Made by a program: the position numbers and the translations under genes
DNA from: Rhynchonema sp. JSB1_4
Lineage: Eukaryota; Nematoda; Chromadorea; Monhysterida; Xyalidae
Assembly: GCA_030248065.1 (NCBI GenBank)
Contig: JASAMV010006942.1
Location: 26,447-90,446, forward strand
DNA length: 64,000 nt
Reading direction: 5' to 3'
The notes under the pieces: model-generated
Told to the model about the DNA's origin: nothing
The model's input: the letters and a program-made list of their open reading frames with translations, nothing else
Database searches by the model: none
In this document: positions 55,727 through 64,000 of the stretch, one piece after another
Position numbering within the stretch: the stretch's first letter is position 1
Layout: every line of letters begins with the position of its first letter

Positions 55727-56726
55727 ACAGTATTTTCTACTTCAAGGTTGTACTTTAATATTTTTTCAGCTGAAAAAATATTTTGTAATTGTTATGCTTC
55801 GCATAGGAGCATTGATTTTCTCATCTCGAAAGATTAAAAAATATTACAAAATGGAGGGTACGCGCTTGGTACTTAGGGCATAATGTGGTTGGAATGCTTT
55901 TTTTCAGCTGAAAAATATGAAAAAATATTACAAAAACGAGAACGACTTTTCAATTTTTCGCATTTTATGCATGTTTTTTAAGCTTGATCCACGTTTCAAT
56001 TGCAACAAGATTGTGTAAGTCATGAAACAAGAGTGGGTGTCCCAAAAAAATTTGGACGCATGAATGTGTAAGTTGTGGGAAAATAACGACTGAAACTTGA
56101 TCAAAAACACAAATGGGTCGCATATCATGCATAAAAACCTAGGCAGAAATTCTCTGTCCTGAATCGTGATCCAATTCGCCGTGATTACGTGGATCATAAC
56201 ATTCAACGAGCATAACGTTATCATGACAAGAAACACTCAAAAGTCAAGTGGCCAATCAAGTTTTTAAACCACTGAAAGTCACAAAGCAGTAAAACTTGAC
56301 CGGTCAGATCGAATTTAGAACAACGTCGGACCACTACGTTGTTTTTGATCAAGTTTATTGTTTATTTCCCAGAACTTACAATTCATGCGTCCGAATTTTT
56401 TTGGGACACCCACTCTTGTTCCATGACTTACTTTACACCAGCCACGTTGCAACTGAAACATCAATTTAAGTTTAAAAAACATGCATAAAATGCAAAAAAA
56501 TTGAAAAGTCGTTCTCGGTTTTGTAATATTTTTTCATCTTTTTTTCAGCTGAAAAAAGCGTTCAACCACGTCCGCTCTGAGAACCAAGCGCGCACCCTCC
56601 ATTTTGTAATATTTTTTAATCTTTCGAGATGAGAAAATCGATGCTACGATGCGAAGCATAGCGATTACAAAAATATTTTTTCAGCTGAAAAATATTAAAG
56701 TACAACGTTGAAGGAGAAAATACTGT
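55727..56726. mobile_element. Fold-back family F at the centre of P2
   Basis: Ends GACAGTATTTTCTACTTCAA and its complement, with sub-terminal TTTTTTCAGCTGAAAAAA. Arms continue inward through CATGCATAAAATGC to an unpaired centre at about 56110-56330. It shares ends with 19721-22629. Confidence 0.85.
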
Positions 56727-56746
56727 ATTATATACAACAACATGTA

Positions 56747-57017
56747 TTGGTCGCACAATTACTTTAAAAGAAATGGTCAAATTTTTTTCATGAATCGTAA
56801 ATAGGGAAATTGAAGGGGCAATGACGTTTCGTTGCGTGATCGCACACAAAGCATTTAATAAAGAGAATGTTTCAGACTGCGCCAACGTGGTTGACACGCC
56901 GGATTATCTTCAGATGAAAATGTTTTGTGAGAGAAACAAATAGCACAGTGGTTAAGAGTGACTGAACGTGAAAATCAGGATTGATTTGATGAATTCTTAT
57001 AGTCATTGTGCGACCCA
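56747..57017. mobile_element. MITE-A (right arm of P2)
   Basis: TA-flanked. Ends TTGGTCGCACAATTAC and GTCATTGTGCGACCCA. AATGTTTC at 56866-56873. Mirror of 55439-55700. Confidence 0.85.
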
Positions 57018-57094
57018 TATTAAAATGTTCTAAGTTCGCGATGTTCTTCTCTGTGGTTGCGGTCGATTTGAAGATATGAATCGTCGTGAGAGTT

Positions 57095-57400
57095 ATGACA
57101 CGCGTTACCAGCGAAGACAAGAGATTCTTTACTTGCAACGTTTCGCCAACTTCAAGCGGGTCTTCATCAGGAAATACAACAAAAATATTTTTGGTCATTT
57201 TTTTGTTCGCTTGCTTGTTCTCGTTGTGCGTGCCTTCTTGTTTTCAGTAACTTGTGTTTGGTAATTTTCAACAATCCTTTGAACTTTCAAGTTGCGTTTT
57301 CTCTTTTTCAGTGTTTGTTGTATTGCCTGAAGAAGCCCGCTTGAAGCTGGCGAAACGTTGCAAATAAATTGCTGTTTATGTGGTAACGCCTGTCATAACT
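57095..57400. repeat. Inverted-repeat family Q, copy 3
   Basis: + strand CTGAAGA (57327-57333) and GAAA (57352-57355) with the same stem. The opposite-strand copy at 57138-57172 has changes (CTTCATCAGG). Confidence 0.8.
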
Positions 57401-58008
57401 TTAACAATGGCTTTATGAAGAATATGTATAATTGGCAATCGGGTTCGCACGGCAGTGAGCTTGTAACCTTATGGGTGAAAAGCAAAGTCATTGCATCAAG
57501 GTCATCGTCTACGATACGGCTTTTCAACAATGTATTTTGCGTCTTGTTCAGAGCCGTGGCACAGGTTCAGGCTCGGCCATCCCAGCCCTTACGGAACGTC
57601 CAAAAAACCTAAGAAAACGGGTCAGACCATAGGGCCTGAGTTGCCGGGCCTAAACCCTGTTCTCCGGCACTAAACCGTCGCACAATATAGTGGCTCTGTG
57701 CCCCGTATTGTCTTTTAAGGCCATGTCTTTTTCATGGACTGAGCTTAGGCGTAGGCAAATCTTGGTTGAGCTGAGTTTTGTCATAACGTCGTCAGCCACT
57801 TTCGTCCAGTTGTTGATTTATTTGGTGCAGGGGATATAGATTTTTATGCTGTTCAAAATATTATGCACCCTCTCTATCGCTAAATATACTCTCATCAGGT
57901 AAAATTTATATAAGCTGTATATTAAGAATTGGTGAGCAGTTTTGCTCTTAGCAAAACAAATATTCTTATAAACGCCTGGGCTCTATTTTAACCACGACCA
58001 GGGTTGGG

Positions 58009-58435
58009 CAAAAAAACGACGTCTTTTTTTTTTTTGAAAGAAACGACGTTTCAAAAACAAACGCCTGGGTCGTGTTTAGTTTTTTTATTAGATTTTTCAG
58101 GGAACGTAATCCCTAATTATTAAGGAAAAAAATTCTTTGCTCATTTTTTTCAAAAAATTTTTGAGATTAATTTTTCACTTTGTCGAGACATGTCCAGTAT
58201 ACGGGGTTTCACTTTCACTAATGACTCCAGGCCAAAGTTGGTCCCATGGATGCGGGTCGTGATATGGGATCTGTACAACTCACTAGAAAAGGGTTGAAAC
58301 CCGTTTATTTTGCCGGGCGGCTCATAAGAAATTACTTCATTTAACCACTTTTTCTTCCCAACATGAGCGTTTTCCAATTTTCCCCCGGCAGATTTTGGTC
58401 ATCTGGGCGTTTTAAAAAAAAACATTTTTTATTTA
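58009..58435. mobile_element. hAT-like MITE, truncated (mirror of 54055-54474)
   Basis: Starts CAGGGTTGGGCAAAAAAACG. The interior matches 54.06-54.47 kb in reverse with more substitutions and small insertions than other mirrored segments. Confidence 0.85.
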
Positions 58436-59344
58436 AGACGGTTTGCCAGAGAAAATCGACCACCTGACATACGAGTTTGAGGCAAAATAAGCGATTTTGA
58501 GTTTTAGGCGTGAAGTTATGGCACTTGGTGAGTTACTTACGCTCACCAATTTTTTCGGTCCAGTTCGGCTCATTTCCGCACTTATGGGCATTTTTGTGAT
58601 TTTCACCTTCGCACTCATTTACACTCTGACCACAAAACTTGAAAACTTGTCTCACACGGAGACAGGGAAACAGGCTGAAAGTGATGCACTGTCGTACGTG
58701 TGCCGGCCATGTGCTGTGCGTGTGCAGCATAAGCATGTTGGGGTCATTTACGTACATTTTAAAGTGTTTTACCATGTGGCACAACTGCATTACTCATAGC
58801 GTGGCTGAAAAGTCTGGCTTTCAACTTTGCTAAAGACCTCGCTTTCTTCCCTTTGTGATAAATGGCGGTCGTGTTCGTTCGAATCATTGGTATTGATATG
58901 CAGCGGTATTAATGCGTGTGCAGCATAGCGTGTGCTCGTTATATAGTGTGGCCAAAAAAAAATTCCTGATGTTAAAGTTTGTTACGTTTTAAGTTTGTTA
59001 ATGTTGCTAAAAGATCTTTCATAACACCATTTCAAACTGAAATATTAATTTTTTGCGGGCAGGCATTTTTTTGAGAATCATGGACAAAACACTTGAAAAT
59101 ATGCCTTTTTACCTTAAAAAATTCAGAAAATAACGAAAAAAAAAACGTGAAAAAATAATAAAAAAGTGGACTTACCTTTTAAAATTTTAAAAATAAAAAA
59201 AGTGGCCAACTTTTTAAAAAAAATTTTTTTACGAAAAATTTTTACTTTTTTCAATCCGACCCTGGCCGGCACACACAGAGGTGTCAATGTTGCATTAAGC
59301 GCAGTGGCCAACCAGTAATCATTATATCGATTGCGCTTTGTCAG

Positions 59345-62300
59345 AGTTCCGCAACGAGTCGTCGGCACCGAGCGCAGAGTCGTTGACACAACAGCTGTTG
59401 GGCGTCGTCAACGACACCCCGCCGGCGGACGCGGTCGTCACGTCGGGACGCGGCGCCGGTGCACCGCGGAATGTGTCCACGCGTTGGCCCGACGCCGTCA
59501 TGCCCTTCGAGTACAACTTTGAACGCGCGTATGTTTCAACGTTTATCAAATTGGTGCTTTGCTTTGCGGCGGCGGACGATGTTGTGATGAAAACTGGAAC
59601 GGAGAGGTATAAAGTCCACGGACAGGCATTCCCAATAGCTCAGCTGGTCAGAGCAAGGCCCCGGATAGGCGGAAAACCTTGGTTCGAATCCCTCATGGGG
59701 AAAACCATATCTTTGGCACAGGATCGTGAAATATACACTTGCGAACTCGCCCTATGAATGAACTTCTTCTTCATGAAATACTGGATTTTTCGATTTAAAG
59801 CCCCGCGGGGTCTTTGTGAACATTTGACGAAAATGGGCGACAAAAAAAGGCCAATCAGAGCTTTGAGTGAAAACGTTTTCACATAGAGCCATCTGCGAAG
59901 CAATTTAGCACATACAACCTGGTATCGGCGACTTTTCAGATGAGCATTTTGACATTCTTCGACCAATCCAGTCGCTGGTGGGCTGATTTGACAGTGTAGT
60001 CTGTTGATTATATTTCGACATAGTGTAAGATGTCTGCAACATTTAATGAGAACGGCGTCTACCGAAGCCGCTCTCTAAACATCGCTGAATATACACTATG
60101 TCGAAATATAATCAACAGACTATACTAGGCAATTGGGCTGTATTCTAGGGTGTTCGGGGGAGCAGGACTTTAAAAAGTTCGGGAACCATATAACCGTTGG
60201 AAGGGTAGCTGGGCAATTATTGCTACATACCGTTCGAAAGCATTCTGACAGCCTGTGGGTGATATTTCCGAAACGGTGTAAAGGCCCAGCCACTTCGTTC
60301 TCTCAGAGAACAGAGAACACATCTCGCGCGCTGATTGGTCCACGTATGTTCAACACCCAATCAGCGCGCGAGAATTTGTTCTTTTTTATCTGAGAGAACG
60401 AAGTATAGTTAGGCCTTAAAGGTCAGTTGGGTGTAAAGGTCGGTGGAAAAGCTCGATATGAAAAAGTTCAGTGTAAGTTCGGCGTAAGCTCGTAACATTT
60501 GACGCCCTTAGCAAGCAGCGGACGCGCGTTTCAAAACGAAAGATCTACTTTGACAGTCTGCTGTGCCAGTGTAAATCGCTTGTTTGCAATCTGGTTTATT
60601 TAAGCTGGTTGCACAAACGTTTTAAGGGAATATTTGTAGGTTAACACTTCTTGTAGCAAGGCTGTTGAGAAAATTGAACATTAATTTGCAGAACGGTGAT
60701 GCCAAAAATTTTTGACGTCACTACCTGATCGCAGCGCGATATCAAAACGGCTCCATGAAAGGTTACGGAATTCATACGTACTAGACGAGACCCGTGCCTA
60801 CGGCCCGGCTACAGCGCCGCGCCCGTGCCGTGCCCCCCTCCCCGAAGACCCGTTAGCATACCCGAAACTACCCGTGAAAATTGATCCCGTCCTCACCTCC
60901 GAGGGAGGGGGCCACAGACACGCATACAGACCTACGTCTTCCTGTTTTAGTGGTATAGATACAGTAGTTAAAAATGTTTGTGCAACCAGCTTAAATAAAC
61001 CAGATTGCAAACAAACGATTAACACTTGCACAACATTCTGTCAAATTTGACCTTTCGTTTAGAAACGCGTGTTCTTGCTGCTTTTCTAGAGCGTGCAATG
61101 TTTCAAGCTTACGCCGAGCTTACACTGAAGTTTGAGCACCGAGCTTTCCACCGACCTATACACCCATCTCAAACTTAACACCGTTTCGACAATATCACCC
61201 TTAGTCACGTATTAAGCTCCTTGGAGATTAGCTATCTTTCGGCAGAGGTACTTTTCGTTCCAGAAAAGTGAATCTTTTCGCAACTTGGAACGACCGGCGC
61301 AGAAACCCCGTAATGAGCTGGAGGTCATGCACAGGTGCTGGGGGTTATTGTAGTCTTGTGAGAATAATGCTGAACTCCATTCGAAAGGAGTATAGATCCA
61401 ATACTTACGTAGAGACCCAGTGCAGGCGCAGGCTCAATACAAACCATAGCAGCCTGCCCCTCCTGCAGGCTTTGCATGCACAGTACATACGTGGTCGCAT
61501 GCGAGTATTCTGCGAACAATCTACGCAGTTAGTCGCCACCACGCCCGCGCTATATTCATACTACCGACAAATACTGATAAATAAAATAGTCGTGCCGAGT
61601 CCACGTCTCGTTCAGATCCTGCTAGAACAAACTCCAAATCGCCTTCGTACATACGTTGATGGTCCCCACTTGCAGTTTCTGCACTGGTCGTTCCAAGGTG
61701 CGGAAAAATTCGCTTTTTTTCTGGAACGAGAAGTCCCTCTACCAATAAATAGCAAATCTCCAAGGAGCTGAAAATTTGTGCGTGACATAGGTTGTGAGAA
61801 TGCTTGCCAACGGTTCATATCAACATGCGCTGCTTGCTACCTTTGTCCCGAGCTCTTTCGGCTCGAAATGAACTCCGGCGAGTTCTGAATCTGTTCGCAT
61901 ATGTATAGTAAATTTCCAAATTCGCTGCCATATAGTGAAATACGCCCCATAGTTGATGTCTCGCTCTAAACTCGAAAGTCAACTTTTGAAACATTCGGGC
62001 AGCAGACGCACGTGCAGATTACCAGTCAGCCAGGCAGCTGTGGCGCAACGTTTCAGAACTGCGCGTGGTTAGCGTTAGGGTTCAGAACGTGACGTTAACT
62101 ATGGGGTGTACATATTTTTATTGCCGCAGCGAATTTGGAAATTTACAATATCATAACATAACACAGCTAGTCGCTGCTATTGGCCACACAATGACCATAT
62201 GAGAATCCATCCAAAACCACCTTGATATTCAGGATTCCAAAAGATGAGCCACGCCTGAAGCCACTAGGCTATTTGTATTTCTTACGAAACATTTCCGTAT

Positions 62301-64000
62301 GAAAATAAACCAGCCAGTCAAACACGTTTTTAATTTCTGAAACATTTCGCTTACTGCGTACTTCATGTGAGATCTACACTATGCCGCGCAATGTCAATTT
62401 GAATTTTCTGGCTTTCCAATTCAGGAAAAATTTTGAATCTATTCTCATATAGTCATTGTGCGACCACTGCACATAACCGATTTGCAGTCGAAAGTACCCT
62501 GTGTACGTGAAAGGCTTGATCACGGAGGCGATGGGCGAGATCACGACGACGACCTGTTTCCGATTTCGGCCGCGTGGGTGCAGCGATACGAACTGCGTCG
62601 TGTTCAACATTACCGACCAGCTCGGGTTTCGTCTTTGGTTGATCGATGTAATGTTGGTAAGGGTCTCCGCCATATACATGCGATTAAAACCAATGACTCA
62701 ACAGACTTGGCATCGTAAGTGGGCTTGGTCCAAAAGCACTCACGGCCAAGAAAATTTTTCCCCATATCAGCTCCCTGTCTGAGCCAGGAGGGCTAAAAAT
62801 GTAAAAATTTTTACCCTACCTCAGCACCTTAAAATTAAAATATCAATCTGTTTCGCATATTCTTTGTGTGCAGTTTGTGCACAACGTTTTCATAAACGCC
62901 TTGGGGTCTAATTTAGAACCATATTCACTTTTTTGGCACTACCACAGCTCGCGCTATTTTGCCTCAAACCATGGAAATTTTCGAAAAAAAATTTTCCGTT
63001 GTATTTTCCGGTCACATAGAAAGCACACAGAGCTTTTATATAAAGTAGGCAAGAAAGCCCTGTATATCATGCTATTCAGGCGATCAATGACTAATTTTCC
63101 ACCGCTGGTAAGTTTCGACAAAAAGCTCGCTCAACTGTGGTGAACCTCAACTTTTTTGCCCTTTTCTGTGGATCCCAAGCACACTTCTATCTCATATTTT
63201 CCTATTTTAGTAACAATGTACCGAGGTGATATATGGCACGCTAGATAGTAAAAATATATACTTTAGCAATTCTTTTGGGAGAAACTTTTCAAACGCGTTG
63301 CCTGATCCGGTAAAGCGCATGATGCGTGCACTGGCTACACGAAAGTCACGTGACCGCTATATCCAGTGCACGCATCATGCGCTTTACGGATCAGGCAACG
63401 CGTTTGAAAGTTTCTCCCAAAAGAATTGTCAGAGTATAACTGTTGTTAATTATGTGCAAATCTAGGTTGGTCCAGCTGCATCCTTGGTAGGACGAGCAAG
63501 AAATGAGTTTTACAAAATTCATAATTTTAGCAAATTTTCGCTTCCGTCATATTTTTAGCCAACCTACATTTGTGACGGATTTGTGGCCTTTGCTGTCCGA
63601 TGAAGCCCCAACGTTGTTGTTGTTTATCGATCAAAATTTTTTGAAAAAAATCAAAATCAAAATCAAAATTTTGCGGAAAAATACGCAAGTATAGGGCAAT
63701 ACCGATTTTTTGACCCAATCCAATACCCAATACCCAATACCAGGGGCCACCCCTAATAACCCAATACCTCAAATCGGACCCAACCCAAAATCCAATCCCA
63801 GGACCACACCCAATACCCAATACCGACACAACACAAAAAATACTAAAAAATTCCAAACTTTTTGAAAAATTAGGGCAAATAGGGATTGGGTGGCACCGAA
63901 TATGTGGCGAAACAAACTGACCTATACCGTAAAAACCTAAATAGAAGGGGCTCTATTAATTCACTCACCCCATTTTGGGGGCTCTATTACGGAGGGCTCT
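59345..64000 (+). CDS. Astacin-family (M12A) metalloprotease, gene copy C, 5' part
   Basis: Exons 59345-59528 and 62488-62625 are intact and in phase. They encode the propeptide end with STRWPDAVMPFEYNFERA and the VKGLITEAMGEITTTTCFRF segment. The second exon ends in ..CTCGG for the GCxSxxGR junction. Copy C differs from A and B in exon B (RKYPVYV; PRGCSDTNC for PCAGSDTNC). The zinc-site exon must lie beyond the right edge. This is the only copy whose 3' end is not seen to run into a palindrome centre, so it may be the complete parental gene. Intron 1 carries the tRNA-like relic, the R and T elements, family H and S copies and a MITE-A2. Confidence 0.75.
59629..59704 (+). pseudogene. tRNA-like sequence next to exon A (copy C)
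   Basis: A box TAGCTCAGCTGGTCAGAGC and B box GGTTCGAATCC match the consensus well. The acceptor ends TTCCCAA and TGGGGAA pair at six of seven positions with a one-base ambiguity. The anticodon arm remains non-canonical. The best preserved of the three. Confidence 0.6.
59996..60124. repeat. Fold-back family R, short copy 2
   Basis: TAGTCTGTTGATTATATTTC arms. The mirror of 52380-52505 with a diverged centre. Confidence 0.85.
60257..61200. mobile_element. Element T with nested insertions (mirror of 51316-52250)
   Basis: Ends GGGTGATATTTCCGAAACGG and CGTTTCGACAATATCACCC. It contains the GGCCTAACTATACTTCGTTC fold-back (60283-60418), the GC-rich insert (60712-60972) and AATGTTTC at 61097-61104. 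Confidence 0.75.
61201..61763 (-). repeat. Family H dispersed repeat, copy 4
   Basis: On the minus strand it carries the RMYEGDLEFVLAGSERDVD variant of the conserved frame (3-bp indel relative to copy 3), ending RAWWRLTA. Mirror of 50.75-51.25 kb. Confidence 0.6.
61941..62110. repeat. Fold-back family S, copy 4
   Basis: GAAACATT at 61988-61995. The other inner position reads CAACGTTTCAG, a one-base change from the motif. Mirror of 50411-50580. Confidence 0.85.
62180..62466. mobile_element. MITE-A subfamily 2 next to exon B of copy C
   Basis: GAAACATT at 62339-62346. The right end is about 20 bp from the exon B acceptor, as in copies A and B, so the insertion predates the gene duplications. 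Confidence 0.85.
62940..63640. repeat. Families W and G and the GGGAGAAAC fold-back, mirror of 48.9-49.6 kb
   Basis: ACCACAGCTCGCGCTATTTTG to GGATCCCAAGCACAC (W), then the TTTTGGGAGAAACTTTTC fold-back (63250-63438), then CCCCAACGTTGTTGTTGTTT (G). No exon is recognised. Confidence 0.75.

Larger units (their letters stand above)
48500..64000. repeat. Giant palindrome P2 centred near 56.25 kb
   Basis: For matched landmarks, left plus right coordinates give a nearly constant sum of about 112,450-112,550. These include family G/O at 48.7-49.0 vs 63.5-63.86, exon B at 49.90-50.03 vs 62.49-62.63, exon A at 52.97-53.15 vs 59.35-59.53, a conserved frame at 53.7-54.0 vs 58.5-58.8, and family Q at 55.06-55.36 vs 57.10-57.40. 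The arms are at least 7.6 kb, and the right arm continues past the window. The innermost element is a copy of fold-back F (55727-56726). Confidence 0.95.

Noticed and set aside
55128..57264. Hydrophobic frames such as IFLVIFLFACLLCCACLLVF
   Set aside because: They are the spacer of repeat family Q, read in all three copies, with frames that include the ribozyme-like core.
17324..63900. Autonomous transposons
   Set aside because: No transposase, reverse transcriptase or Rep/helicase motif was recognised in any element. All appear non-autonomous.

Overview
The window looks like nuclear DNA of a nematode. Three things point there. First, a spliced gene at 2420-6900 encodes a DUF273-type (nematode-expanded) glycosyltransferase-like membrane protein. 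Second, short interstitial arrays of the nematode telomere word TTAGGC/GCCTAA lie at 10.93 and 15.66 kb. Third, astacin-type metalloprotease exons are present with GT-AG introns. The species cannot be set from the sequence. There are no bacterial operons, rRNAs or convincing functional tRNAs.

Layout. 1-1335 is a 39-bp minisatellite. 2420-6900 is the only complete gene I can assemble (9 exons, 389 codons plus stop, all phases agree). 6.9-17.8 kb is a mosaic of fold-back elements, MITEs, tRNA-like relics and one broken signal-peptide ORF. 18.1-27.0 kb is an interrupted inverted repeat. 29.3-64.0 kb holds three copies of one astacin gene in alternating orientation: A (+, 29.66-41.94 kb), B (-, 53.15-44.39 kb) and C (+, 59.35 kb to beyond the window). 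A and B meet tail to tail in a palindrome centred near 43.3 kb. B and C stand head to head in a much larger palindrome centred near 56.25 kb, whose right arm runs off the window.

A and B stop after the exon with the zinc-binding motif. I found no exon for the Met-turn or the C-terminal half, so they are probably partial copies.

Most of the remaining DNA is non-autonomous DNA transposons, and I recognised no transposase. The main classes are: hAT-like elements (ends CAGGGTTGG, 8-bp target duplications); a TA-duplicating MITE family (ends TTGGTCGCACAATGAC); PIF/Harbinger-like fold-backs (ends GGGC or similar, TTA duplications); and several fold-back families of unknown class. Insertions are nested, and paralogous empty sites inside the window prove several target duplications.

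The most unusual signal is an 8-mer, GAAACATT/AATGTTTC. I counted about 41 copies by eye (about 2 expected), nearly all at the centre or inner arm ends of ten or more otherwise unrelated fold-back families. A hammerhead-ribozyme-like core in another inverted-repeat family, and two palindromic arrays that share one syntax but use different repeated words, are also worth checking.
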